From assembly GCA_021797915.1 (NCBI GenBank), contig JAJZYT010000004.1, positions 1 through 64,000 of the forward strand: a stretch of DNA of 64,000 nt, in the 5' to 3' direction. The translations under genes and the position numbers were made by a program. The notes beneath the pieces were generated by a model. It was given only the letters and a program-made list of their open reading frames with translations, did no database searches and was not told the DNA's origin. Positions 53,460 through 62,642 of this stretch are shown one piece after another. Numbering within the stretch: the first letter of the stretch is position 1; every line of letters starts with the position of its first letter. Source of the stretch: Thermoplasmata archaeon. Its GTDB lineage: Archaea > Thermoplasmatota > Thermoplasmata > Thermoplasmatales > GCA-001856825.

Positions 53460-54803
53460 TTGACCGATGCGGTCCTATTCAACAACATATGGATGGTATT
53501 CTCAGCCCTTTTAGTTTTTCTGATGACTATTGCGATTGGCTTTCTGGAATATGGCGAGCTTGGGAAACATTACTCTAATAGTCTAATAAAAACAATTTTG
53601 ATAATGGGTACTGCCATTTTTTTAATGGCTCTCGTTGGTTTTAATTTGGCGTTTGCCCCAACGTATTACGGAATTATTGGTATTCCAACGTATAACATCT
53701 TTTTCTTTGGCAGTTTGTCATCTAGTACTTCGGCTATAATCGAAGGGACATGGTGGTCTATGACGTCTCATTACTTTGGTACCGGTTTAACTACAGGAAC
53801 ATACTTCCTTTATGAGACAGCATTTGCCTCAGTCACGCTTGCCATAGTAGGGGTTGTCGCACTTAGAAAAATGAAACTCAGTGCCTTTCTTGCCTATTCA
53901 GTCGTATATTATACAGTGATCTGGACTCTGCCTGCGGCCTGGATTTGGAATCCTACCGGTTGGCTTTATCAGCTAGGAGTTAGAGATTTTGGTGGAGGAC
54001 TAGTGGTTCACGCGGCAGCAGGATTCGCCGGCCTCGCCATAGTACTTAAAATCTGGAGAGAAGAGAGGAGACAGGGGCACTCTGAGAGTCCACAAGCAGT
54101 TATCTCAATAAATCCAGCTTGGTTGACGTTATCTATTCTATTGTTGTGGATAGGCTGGTTTGGTTTCAACGCGGGAAGCGTACTTGCGTTCAACGGTGAA
54201 ACAATTATAGTAGGTCTCAACACATTCTTAGGAGCTGCGTCGGCTTTGATTTCAACTATGTTTTTCAGATTCTTAATCACAAAGAAAGATCCGGGATATT
54301 TGTATGCAATTAATGGAATATTGGTAGGTCTAATCCTCATGTCACCATTGTCGGGTTACATCAGTCCAATGGTAGCCATAGCAATTGGCTTAGTTGGTGG
54401 CCCCCTGTTTCTTGTTGGGGAGAGAGTTATGACGAGGAAGTGGTACAGTGACCCGATCGGCTTGTTCCCAACACACCTCTTAATGGGACTCATTGGCTTC
54501 ATAATGATTGCGTTCGTAGCTCAAACTGGATTTTCATCTGCTTCTGGTGCTTCAAATCTCCCTAATGGTCTTATTTTCGGCGGGGGAGTATCCGCACTTA
54601 GACAACTAGAAGTACAATCTCTGGCGATCATGGTGGTGGCTGCATTTGTTTTCTCATTAAGCTATGTCTCACTCTGGATAATTGGGAATTTAACTAATGG
54701 AATTACGACGGGCTATGAGAAATCGATTACAGGAGCAATAACTATTGAGGCCCCAAACAACCTTATTTCGGTAAATACTGGAACAAGAGAGGGAAAGAAA
54801 TAA
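53460..54803 (+). CDS. amt: Ammonium transporter Amt
   Basis: 447 residues with eleven membrane helices. Pore features include the twin histidines in LVVHAAAGFAGL (about residue 182) and FPTHLLMGLIGF (about 341), WTLPAAWIWNPTGWL before the first, and GWFGFNAGS. It moves ammonium into the cell. The start is TTG at 53460. No GlnK/PII gene, usually paired with amt, is found next to it. Confidence 0.92.
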   Translation: MTDAVLFNNIWMVFSALLVFLMTIAIGFLEYGELGKHYSNSLIKTILIMGTAIFLMALVGFNLAFAPTYYGIIGIPTYNIFFFGSLSSSTSAIIEGTWWSMTSHYFGTGLTTGTYFLYETAFASVTLAIVGVVALRKMKLSAFLAYSVVYYTVIWTLPAAWIWNPTGWLYQLGVRDFGGGLVVHAAAGFAGLAIVLKIWREERRQGHSESPQAVISINPAWLTLSILLLWIGWFGFNAGSVLAFNGETIIVGLNTFLGAASALISTMFFRFLITKKDPGYLYAINGILVGLILMSPLSGYISPMVAIAIGLVGGPLFLVGERVMTRKWYSDPIGLFPTHLLMGLIGFIMIAFVAQTGFSSASGASNLPNGLIFGGGVSALRQLEVQSLAIMVVAAFVFSLSYVSLWIIGNLTNGITTGYEKSITGAITIEAPNNLISVNTGTREGKK

Positions 54804-55022
54804 TTGCTTAACTTTGAGAATCGAAATACGCTAAAATTTCCTTTAACAATAGGCAAGTGACTCCACTTTCTCTCAGTGGACGTTAAATACTTCCAATGAG
54901 TTATTTAGGGGAACCGAACCATTTACTGCTGAAATGTTAAATACTAACTACTTTCAATTAACTGATAAATATTTATGGCGTCACTGTTTAGAGCCTGGCC
55001 TCGTCTGAAGGCATAACTTACA

Positions 55023-55835
55023 CTATTTTTCTGCATTCCAATAGAAGGAATATTTGCGATAAGAAGTCGGAGTTATCTTTTTCTTGTTCTGATTCTCGTA
55101 TTCTACAATCTTGTTTGGTTTACCAAACACTGCAGCGGCAGCCGTGTCATTATTGTCAAAGGTTATCAGAAACTTTCCTTTTATGCTAGAAGTAACCTGT
55201 CTGAGTTTTTCAAGATCCAGCTCTGAAAAACCATATTCATACCACTTTTTGCTAGAATAAGGTGGGTCACAGAAGAAAAGGGTATTGAAGCTATCATACT
55301 TTTCGAAAATCTCGACATAATCCAGGTTCTCAATTTCCCACTTTGACACTTTTGTGCTAATTTCTTTGAAGCTTGTCACTATCCTTTTCATTAGAGTATA
55401 GCTAGATTTTTCTTTGCGTGTGCGATAAGTCGCCCCCATCCCACCAAAACCAACATTGAATTGATAAAATGTTCTCAGAGCTTTGTCGTACTCGTCAATA
55501 TTGATTGATCCCACTTTCTTGAGCACTTCTCCATATCTTAGGAACTCCTCCTTGCTCTTGGTCCAATATTCAGCCCTCTTCAAAAACTCGTTAGGTCCCT
55601 CTTTTATGACTTTAAAGAGGTTGTACAAATCCACATTGAGGTCATTATAGATTGTTTTAGATGCTTCAATGTTTAGGGAAACAACACCCGAACCCCCAAA
55701 GACGTCTACAAAGTTACTCTTATTTGAATCGCAGAATATCTTAGATATTTCTGGCAATAGAACCGTCTTCGAGCCCGGGTATTTGATCAGTTTGAGAGGT
55801 TTCATCCCAGCCACGAGTGTGAGAGGTAGAGTCAT
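55023..55835 (-). CDS. DNA adenine methylase, D12 class (Dam-like)
   Basis: 270 residues of the D12 N6-adenine methyltransferase class. The SAM motif is LIKYPGSKTVLLPEI (near 16), the class motif FVDVFGGSGVVSLN (about 36-49), and the catalytic DPPYSSKKWY is near 190. No restriction endonuclease gene is adjacent, so it is an orphan methylase. It overlaps the Dcd-like gene by four bases; Met11 is an alternative start. Confidence 0.87.
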   Translation of the reverse strand: MTLPLTLVAGMKPLKLIKYPGSKTVLLPEISKIFCDSNKSNFVDVFGGSGVVSLNIEASKTIYNDLNVDLYNLFKVIKEGPNEFLKRAEYWTKSKEEFLRYGEVLKKVGSINIDEYDKALRTFYQFNVGFGGMGATYRTRKEKSSYTLMKRIVTSFKEISTKVSKWEIENLDYVEIFEKYDSFNTLFFCDPPYSSKKWYEYGFSELDLEKLRQVTSSIKGKFLITFDNNDTAAAAVFGKPNKIVEYENQNKKKITPTSYRKYSFYWNAEK

Positions 55836-56269
55836 TTGAACTTGAGACCCTGGTTCTGATAGTGTCCCGAACGTTTTTCATAGGTCTTAACAGCTTCTTT
55901 GTCCATGTTTAGAAAGATCATCTGAAAGACACCCTTCTCCTTTACTACATCTACAGTCTCCTCTCCCAGATTCTTAAGATAGAACCTGATCTTGCCATTG
56001 AAACCTGCATCCACAAACCCGAAACTTGCCACAACCCCTCTCCTCGCATAAGAGGATCTGAGGAACATCATAGAACCCATGAATCCGGGTAGTGAAACAG
56101 CCTCAACAGTCTCTACCTGTGCCCCGTGGTTCGGTTCAATTACAACTCTTTCAGTAATGCTGAAATCATAACCATTTGGTGTTAGCTTAGCAGGGTCAAA
56201 TGGGTCTATGGACATTGTCCCGTTCTGAATAAGCTCAAGAATAGTGCCGTCAGATACGATCATAAACAA
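55832..56269 (-). CDS. dCTP deaminase/dUTPase-family protein, atypical active site
   Basis: 145 residues of the Dcd/dUTPase trimeric fold: LTPNGYDFSI, FLRSSYARRGVVAS, FGFVDAGFNGKIRF and the C-terminal SGHYQNQG. In Dcd enzymes the segment after DAGFxG normally carries the catalytic Glu (pattern ITLEL); here it reads IRFYL, so Tyr takes its place. It may therefore act only as a dUTP/dCTP diphosphatase or have lost activity. Start ATG 56269, or Met3 at 56263. First gene of a two-gene unit with the methylase. Confidence 0.78.
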   Translation of the reverse strand: MFMIVSDGTILELIQNGTMSIDPFDPAKLTPNGYDFSITERVVIEPNHGAQVETVEAVSLPGFMGSMMFLRSSYARRGVVASFGFVDAGFNGKIRFYLKNLGEETVDVVKEKGVFQMIFLNMDKEAVKTYEKRSGHYQNQGLKFK

Positions 56270-56303
56270 AGAAAACTTTTATGTTTAAAATATTTGTCAA
56301 GTA

Positions 56304-57368
56304 ATGTTTGACGAAGAAACAGTGAATGCTTTCTCAGGGGGATATAAAGTTTCTAAGTCGGGCGTCGTGACTCTATTCGGAAGACCTGCTGTCTCTACCT
56401 TAAAGAGGGTTATCGCGTTCCCCGCATCTCTTTCAATTCATTCTCTAGTAAGGAAAAGTGAGTCGGTTGTCTGGAGAGGTACAAATGCTATAGATCTCCC
56501 TTACGAAATTTCTAAACTCTCTAATGACTGGTACGATCCAATAAGAATGATGGTCAACATTGCAATCCAGAGAGGGTGGAAGCATCCCCCATATATAATG
56601 GCGGATGAACATCTAGGTTACCAGATGGCTTTAGGATATTATTCTGCATTCATAGATTTACTAGTCCAGGCTTTTTCAACAATTAACGAAATAACCCTGA
56701 GCCCTGCCGAATTCAATCAGATCAGTACCGAGATTCAAGGAAAGGTCAAAGGGCAGACTTATCTATATGAGACCCTTGCAAGACAGCAGGGAAAAAATAA
56801 CAACTTATTGTTCTTCGAGTCCTCCTCAAACTCATTCAGAAATGAAATCGTCAACTTTGAGCCCTTTTCAATGTTTCTGATATCTGAGAATTATCTAGGA
56901 GATAACCAGAATTATGCGAATTTCGTTAGAAACTTCAAGAAATTTAGAGATAGTGGTATGGATAACAGAGATCCAGCCACTCTCAGTTTCCCTTATGTTG
57001 GGATCAGAAATCACTCAATAGTTGAAGAAGAGATGTATGATCGCACCACAAAGGCATTCGAAGAGAATGATGTTGATTCATTCATTCAGTTTCTTTCGAA
57101 GTACTCCCAGTCGCTTGGCTACAACTTGGGAGTCCTATCTGATTTTCAGAAGAACATTGCGAATCTCCTTGAAAGGTACAAAATTAAGAATTACCTCTTC
57201 AGCGTTGGAGAATATTCGGGTTCGGTTCTGGTTTTTGTGGATTCCCAAGAGCTTGCCACGATTAGAGACAATTTGATTCGTGAATATTACAACAAAACAA
57301 ACAGGACTTTGAGATTTGATGAGTTGCAGGTTCTCAACAACTCGTCACGAGAACCTATCCGAGCCTGA
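56304..57368 (+). CDS. Galactokinase-like GHMP-fold protein lacking kinase motifs
   Basis: 354 residues. The order of segments follows galactokinase: an N-terminal GRPAV-type start, NDWYDPIRMMVNIAIQRG, then HLGYQMALGYYSAFIDLLVQAF where PLGAGLSSSAAL should be. QGKVKGQTYLYETLARQQG falls at the catalytic GIMDQ position, and an EENDVDSFIQFLSKYSQSL helix and a YSGSVLVFVDSQEL C-terminal strand follow. The Ser-rich phosphate loop and catalytic Asp are both absent. It is therefore a divergent sugar-kinase relative of unknown function. The next gene, 75 bases downstream on the same strand, is a phosphohexomutase. Confidence 0.6.
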   Translation: MFDEETVNAFSGGYKVSKSGVVTLFGRPAVSTLKRVIAFPASLSIHSLVRKSESVVWRGTNAIDLPYEISKLSNDWYDPIRMMVNIAIQRGWKHPPYIMADEHLGYQMALGYYSAFIDLLVQAFSTINEITLSPAEFNQISTEIQGKVKGQTYLYETLARQQGKNNNLLFFESSSNSFRNEIVNFEPFSMFLISENYLGDNQNYANFVRNFKKFRDSGMDNRDPATLSFPYVGIRNHSIVEEEMYDRTTKAFEENDVDSFIQFLSKYSQSLGYNLGVLSDFQKNIANLLERYKIKNYLFSVGEYSGSVLVFVDSQELATIRDNLIREYYNKTNRTLRFDELQVLNNSSREPIRA

Positions 57369-57443
57369 TTTTTCTGCTGCTGATTGGTAAATACCGGCTC
57401 AACTAAAAGCAAAATATTTGTATTTGCCTTCTAATAACGTACA

Positions 57444-58778
57444 ATGCCACTCTTTGGTACGAATGGAATCAGGGGGGTCTTGAACGAAACAATCACGCCC
57501 GAACTTGGTTATAGATTTGGCATGGCGGTTGGGACCTACTACAGTGACTCTGACGTAGCACTTTCTTACGATAACAGGACGACTTCTCATTTGTTGAAGG
57601 ATGCAGTCGAGTCTGGACTGCTGAATACTGGAAAGAACGTGGTGGACTTAGGCATGATACCAACCCCCACCGCGCAAGTTTATTGTAAACATAATAATGT
57701 CCCTGGGGCCATTGTCACTGCCTCTCATAACCCGCCTAAATTTAATGGTTTCAAAGTCGTCGCAAAGGACGGCTCTAATCCGGGAGAAAACGTTGTAACT
57801 AAGATTGAGGATTTGATAGTTGGTCAAAAATTCAACAAGGTTGGATGGGAGGACGTAGGTGAAGTTAGAAATGATGATGCTGTTGGACTGTACCTGAATG
57901 AGATACTCAAGAACGTAAATGTACCTAATATCAAGCAAAGGCATTTCAGAGTATTAGTTGACTGTGCCAACGGCACTACTGTAGTAACTACACCAAAACT
58001 TTTTCGACGCTTGGAAGTCAACTATGTGAGTGTAAATTCAAATGCTGACGGTTTCTTCCCTGGAAGGGGTTCTGAACCCACAGAAGAGACACTTAAAGAA
58101 TTAATTTCATTTGCAAAGAGTGCTCCTTTTGACCTGTCGGTAGCTCACGACGGGGACGGAGACCGCTCTGTGTTTTTGGATGAAAAAGGTGAGTTGATAG
58201 ATGGGGACAAGTTGGTGGCTCTCGTTGCAGATCACTTGTTAGAACTCAAAAAGGGAGACCTGGTGTTTCCGGTAGCTTCAAGTTTCTTGATTGACAGAAT
58301 AGCTGAAAAGCATGGTGTCAAGGTTATAAGAACTCCAGTAGGGGCACCTGTGATATCAGAGGTTCTTACATCCTCAAAGGGATTGATGGGAGGGGAGGAA
58401 AATGGAAAGGTGATCCTTCCACACTACCTGAACGGAGGAGACGGAGGGTTGGCGGTGGCCCTTGCCCTAGACATCATTTCTTCTGGGGGAAGGGAGATAT
58501 CGAGTTTGATAAGGGAACTACCAGACTATAAACTAAAGCGAATTAAACTTTCAAATAGATCAGACTTTGAACGGGTAAAGAACTTGTTAATGCAGCGATA
58601 TACAAATATGAAACATGATGAGATAGATGGCCTGAGGCTTGTGGAAGGCGATAGTTTTATCCTCACCCGGAAGTCGGGGACGGAACCAGCAATTAGGATT
58701 TATATTAGCTCAACAAGTTCAGACTGGATAAAGTCCCGCGAAAGGGAAGTTCTGAAGATTATCGGGAACCCAAGTTAG
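57444..58778 (+). CDS. glmM: Phosphomannomutase/phosphoglucosamine mutase
   Basis: 444 residues of the alpha-D-phosphohexomutase family. The phosphoserine loop TASHNPPKFNG (Ser94), metal loop HDGDGDRSV (about 234-242), sugar loop GGEENG and the C-terminal phosphate loop RKSGTEPAIRIY are complete. Archaeal members use mannose-, glucose- or glucosamine-phosphates. With PGI/PMI at 21360 it supplies hexose-1-phosphates for glycans. Confidence 0.9.
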   Translation: MPLFGTNGIRGVLNETITPELGYRFGMAVGTYYSDSDVALSYDNRTTSHLLKDAVESGLLNTGKNVVDLGMIPTPTAQVYCKHNNVPGAIVTASHNPPKFNGFKVVAKDGSNPGENVVTKIEDLIVGQKFNKVGWEDVGEVRNDDAVGLYLNEILKNVNVPNIKQRHFRVLVDCANGTTVVTTPKLFRRLEVNYVSVNSNADGFFPGRGSEPTEETLKELISFAKSAPFDLSVAHDGDGDRSVFLDEKGELIDGDKLVALVADHLLELKKGDLVFPVASSFLIDRIAEKHGVKVIRTPVGAPVISEVLTSSKGLMGGEENGKVILPHYLNGGDGGLAVALALDIISSGGREISSLIRELPDYKLKRIKLSNRSDFERVKNLLMQRYTNMKHDEIDGLRLVEGDSFILTRKSGTEPAIRIYISSTSSDWIKSREREVLKIIGNPS

Positions 58779-58818
58779 TATAAAAAGGACAAAATAATTA
58801 TATTATCAGCCAGTCTTT

Positions 58819-59190
58819 ATGGCTATGCAGATAGGGATAGAGGGAGTAGCAAGAAAAGCGGGACAGCGGATCAAAACAATTTCAGAGGTGTTCTATCCTC
58901 CAATCGACATTTCTGAAGAAGGGGAGGAAATTCACATCTACCTAGATTTACCTGGATTCAAGAAGGAAGACGTCAAGATACTGAGCACCAAAAATGGGCT
59001 TAAAGTCTCTGGAAAAAGAGAGAAGAATCCCACGGGTAAGCTTGTCTACGAAGAAAGGGTTGATGAGTTCTCAAAATTCATCAGAATCAATGGCGAATTC
59101 GAACCTGACTCCATCAAAGCTTCGATGGTTGACGGTGTCCTAGGAATAACGGTCAAAAGGAAAGAAGTAAAAACAGTACCCATAAGCTAG
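58819..59190 (+). CDS. hsp20: Small heat shock protein, Hsp20/alpha-crystallin
   Basis: 123 residues with a complete alpha-crystallin domain (about 28-115). It contains HIYLDLPGFKKEDVKI, GLKVSGKRE, and the final beta strands with GVLGITVKRKE. The C-terminal tail TVPIS carries the IxI-like contact motif in reduced form. It is an ATP-independent holdase. Its 3' end overlaps the convergent ABC1-kinase gene by four bases. Confidence 0.93.
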   Translation: MAMQIGIEGVARKAGQRIKTISEVFYPPIDISEEGEEIHIYLDLPGFKKEDVKILSTKNGLKVSGKREKNPTGKLVYEERVDEFSKFIRINGEFEPDSIKASMVDGVLGITVKRKEVKTVPIS

Positions 59191-60713
59191 TTTCGGAAAG
59201 ATAGCGCAGCAAAGATTGTCCCGCCTGCGAAAAGCACTAGTCCATAAAGTGTAGTTGTAATGATAATAGCACCTGAGATTAGGAAACCGGATGCGATAAT
59301 TGCACTTGAGTAATTAGGACTCTTCTTTTTGGGCTGAGTTCTATTGATATTTCTGATAAGTTCAGGTATGCTTAGGTAGTCGTTTAACAGCTTCTCAATC
59401 CTCTTAGGAATTTCGAGGATTCTTCTCTTCAAGACCTTAAATGCAGCTTTTTCGTTCTTCATAATTTCAGCAACTACCTCAATGAAATTGAAATTCTTAT
59501 CGAGGGTCTTGCAGACACCATCTAGGATAACAGACATTCTCGCAAATAATGCAAGACCATATGGGAGCCTGAAAGGAAATCTCAAGAGGACCGTATTTGC
59601 CTTATGTACAAGTTCTTCATATTCCATCTTGCTGATTTCCTTTCCTTCTAAGTCCTTGAAAATGGTGTTAAGAACCTCTTCCATGAATATTTTGTCTGCC
59701 ATCGGGTCAATTAGGTCTATATCCACCAGAACATTGAGTAGATGCCTAGCGTCAAATGTGGATAGATAGTAGTAACCCATGAGCAGTTTGTCTCTCATCT
59801 CTTCTGGCAGTTCGGAAGTCATTCCATAATCGAGTAAGACAAGTTTGTTGCTCTTGTTCCATCCAATATTCCCCGGATGTGGGTCTGCGTGGAAACGACC
59901 TTCCCGAAGTGCGAGTCTCAGAAATAGCTCGTCTAAGACCTTAGCAATTCTGGGAAGGTTGGCATTGTTCTGTTTCAGGGCATCAATGTCTGTGATCTTT
60001 ATGAAGTCCATGAATTCCATAACTAGTACTTTCGACGTTGAGACTTCTTTGTAAGTTTTAGGAACCATTACCTCCATTTCAAGCTCCAGTTCCTTTATCT
60101 TCTCACCAATACTTTCAATAGATTCCGCCTCCCTCTTGTAATCAAGTTCCAGTTCAAGACTAGTGAGAAATTGATCCGCAAAACTGGATAAAGAAAATGA
60201 TTTGCCGGTAAACCGTTCCAGTAGGGCAACAAATGCATAGACCTTATCCTTATCCTTCCTAATTCTCTCTCTGATGTTTGGCCTGTTCACCTTCACGGCC
60301 ACATCATGACCTCTGTATTTTGCCTTGTAAACCAATCCAAGACTTGCACCGGATATTCCAGACTTATCAAATTCCTCGAACACCTCTTCTAGTTTTCCGA
60401 TCTCTGATTCTATAAGTTCCTTTACCGGTTCAAACAGAGGCATCGGTACGGAATCTTGTAAATCGGTTAGTATCTCAATGTACTCCTCAGGTACGACATC
60501 TCTCCTGGAAGATAACATCTGACCTAATTTAATGAAGAGGGGACCAGATTTGATCATTGTGTCTCGTAGTTTAATTGCCTCAGCGATACTCCTTTTCCGA
60601 TCGGGTGGTTCTCCCTTAGACTCTAGTATCCTCTGATAACGTTTCAGATATCGTGCTCGTGGGTAATATCTGATAGCGACACCCAGACCCTTCAGTTTTC
60701 CAGTGAAAGTCAT
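59187..60713 (-). CDS. ABC1/AarF/UbiB-family kinase-like protein
   Basis: 508 residues. Family blocks are GPLFIKLGQMLSSRRDVVPEEY (54-75), the Ala-rich loop SGISGASLGLVYKAKYRGHDVAVKV, EFMDFIKITD, FHADPHPGNIGW (catalytic loop) and LLDYGMTSEL (metal loop). Two hydrophobic helices at the C-terminus (about 462-505) anchor it in the membrane. Relatives affect isoprenoid-quinone biosynthesis or lipid handling. Confidence 0.9.
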   Translation of the reverse strand: MTFTGKLKGLGVAIRYYPRARYLKRYQRILESKGEPPDRKRSIAEAIKLRDTMIKSGPLFIKLGQMLSSRRDVVPEEYIEILTDLQDSVPMPLFEPVKELIESEIGKLEEVFEEFDKSGISGASLGLVYKAKYRGHDVAVKVNRPNIRERIRKDKDKVYAFVALLERFTGKSFSLSSFADQFLTSLELELDYKREAESIESIGEKIKELELEMEVMVPKTYKEVSTSKVLVMEFMDFIKITDIDALKQNNANLPRIAKVLDELFLRLALREGRFHADPHPGNIGWNKSNKLVLLDYGMTSELPEEMRDKLLMGYYYLSTFDARHLLNVLVDIDLIDPMADKIFMEEVLNTIFKDLEGKEISKMEYEELVHKANTVLLRFPFRLPYGLALFARMSVILDGVCKTLDKNFNFIEVVAEIMKNEKAAFKVLKRRILEIPKRIEKLLNDYLSIPELIRNINRTQPKKKSPNYSSAIIASGFLISGAIIITTTLYGLVLFAGGTIFAALSFRN

Positions 60714-60890
60714 TGGGCCATGAAGGTATTTGCTGTATAAGAATATTCAATTTGCTTATATTGCTACTGGAAGGGTATAAATCGCCGGAACTTGATATCA
60801 CAAGTTTCCTTTTAAATTATGGAGTTTAAATGCCCCAAATACGACAATGAAAAGTTATTATCTGTATTCAAATATAGGTAAAAGGTTCAA

Positions 60891-62105
60891 ATGGAGACCT
60901 TGACTCTTGTCGGATGCCAGTTTGGTGATGAAGGGAAAGGAAAGATCATAGATTACCTTTCGAAGGACTTCGATATCAATATACGCTTCAATGGTGGAGA
61001 AAATGCTGGACACACTGTCGTAGTGGGAGACAAGACAATAAAGTACCATCTTGTGCCAGCTGGATTCCTCGGAGCTAAGACAGTAGTTATTTCAAACGGA
61101 GTCGTGATAAATCTAAGGAAATTAGTGGAAGAGATTAACTTTTTGAAACAATTTAAAAGCAATTTCGATTTAAAGATCTCTGAAATGGCTCATATCGTTA
61201 CAGAATTGCATTTCAAGAGGGACAGATATTTGGAGCAGCTCCGAGGAGCTGGACTTATAGGAACCACTCTTAAGGGGATTGGTCCAGCATATGAATCAAA
61301 ATTCGGACGTTATGGTATCAGATTAGTAGACTTTAGAAATGTGAATAGGCTGAAAGAGAATCTTGACCTCTTGAGCAAGATTTACCAGATTCCATACGAC
61401 GAAAAATATATCGATTCCCTTGTTCAAGATTATAATCAAATAAAGAGTTATCTCTTCGACACTCGGTCGTATTTAGAAACGGAATTGGAAGCAGGCAAGA
61501 CGGCACTATTCGAAGCTGCTCAGGGAACTTTCATAGATGTAGAATCTGGCACATATCCCTTTGTGACTTCCTCCCATACTACGTCCGGAGGGGTGACTGT
61601 GGGAACGGGCCTTTCTCCGAAATATTTTTCAAAATTCATTGGTGTTGCAAAAGCTTACACGACACGAGTTGGAGAAGGGATGTTTCCTACTGAGATCTTC
61701 GGGACAGATGCGGACAAACTTAGAAGACTCGGCAATGAATTCGGAGCTACAACGGGAAGGCCAAGAAGGGTCGGCTATCTCGATATCCCTATGTTGAGGA
61801 GGGCGGTCAAATTAAATTCCCTCGATTACCTGGCACTGACCAAAGTCGACGTTTTAGGAAAGTTCAATAATATTAAGGTAGCAGTTTCGTACGAATCCAA
61901 TGGAACTGAAATCAAAGAATTTGACCCAATAAACGCTCCTGATAGAATCAACTATGAAAGTTTCAAGCCTTGGGGCAGTAGTGAAGGTAAACTCCAGGAT
62001 TATGTGGAGTTCATTCAGGACGAACTTGGAGTACCCATAGTTCTGATCGGGGTTGGGGAAAAGAGGGACGCAGTAGAACTTAACGGGAAAATGGTGCTAA
62101 CATAA
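60891..62105 (+). CDS. purA: Adenylosuccinate synthetase
   Basis: 404 residues. The GTP/IMP loop is GCQFGDEGKGKI (8-19) with the Asp and Lys catalytic pair. Other conserved segments are FNGGENAGHTVV, LIGTTLKGIGPAYESK, GTYPFVTSSHTTSGG, EFGATTGRPRRVGYLDIP and LTKVDVLGKF. It turns IMP and aspartate into adenylosuccinate. Downstream genes on the same strand (PUA protein, dipeptidase) may be cotranscribed. Confidence 0.96.
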   Translation: METLTLVGCQFGDEGKGKIIDYLSKDFDINIRFNGGENAGHTVVVGDKTIKYHLVPAGFLGAKTVVISNGVVINLRKLVEEINFLKQFKSNFDLKISEMAHIVTELHFKRDRYLEQLRGAGLIGTTLKGIGPAYESKFGRYGIRLVDFRNVNRLKENLDLLSKIYQIPYDEKYIDSLVQDYNQIKSYLFDTRSYLETELEAGKTALFEAAQGTFIDVESGTYPFVTSSHTTSGGVTVGTGLSPKYFSKFIGVAKAYTTRVGEGMFPTEIFGTDADKLRRLGNEFGATTGRPRRVGYLDIPMLRRAVKLNSLDYLALTKVDVLGKFNNIKVAVSYESNGTEIKEFDPINAPDRINYESFKPWGSSEGKLQDYVEFIQDELGVPIVLIGVGEKRDAVELNGKMVLT

Positions 62106-62136
62106 AATTTAAAGTTCCAGAAATTGTTCTAATGAG

Positions 62137-62565
62137 GTGAAGAGGCATTTTCTTTCTAAAAGGGAAACTAAAGAGTTCAAAAGTCTTCTAGATGGCTTCG
62201 GGATAGTGGTTGAGTCAAAGACTCTAGAAATAGAGGAGAATGATCACTCTGTAGTCTATGATGGTACAGTTCCGATACTACTCAAATATCAAGACAAATG
62301 GTTGCCTACCCTAAAAATCATGAGGTCCAAGGACTTTCCAAGGGTAATCATTGACCAGGGGGCATATAATGGAATCAGGAACGGTGCAAATTTGTACTCT
62401 GCTGGAATTAAAAATATAGTTGGAAATCTCAAGAAGGGGTCTACCTGCATCATCGAAAATTTGGAGGGAAGACAGATTGGTTCTGCCTCTGTAGACTCAG
62501 AGGAAGCTGACATCCAGAGCAGGAAGAAAGGAGCTTATCTAAAAGTATACGAATTATACAGGTAG
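62137..62565 (+). CDS. PUA-domain RNA-binding protein
   Basis: 142 residues with an N-terminal domain like that of archaeal MCT-1/Tma20 relatives (FLSKRETKEFKSLLDGFGI) and a C-terminal PUA domain (about 64-140). The PUA part reads VIIDQGAYNGIRNGANLYSAGI and ends KKGAYLKVYELY. PUA domains bind structured RNA; a role in translation initiation or tRNA modification is likely. GTG start at 62137, 31 bases after purA. Confidence 0.82.
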   Translation: MKRHFLSKRETKEFKSLLDGFGIVVESKTLEIEENDHSVVYDGTVPILLKYQDKWLPTLKIMRSKDFPRVIIDQGAYNGIRNGANLYSAGIKNIVGNLKKGSTCIIENLEGRQIGSASVDSEEADIQSRKKGAYLKVYELYR

Positions 62566-62642
62566 GAGAATACAGGTATTCTGGATTTTATATATTCAAG
62601 AAAGTTGAGAAGTGTTAAATAACAAAGGCCAACTTCAGTCTT

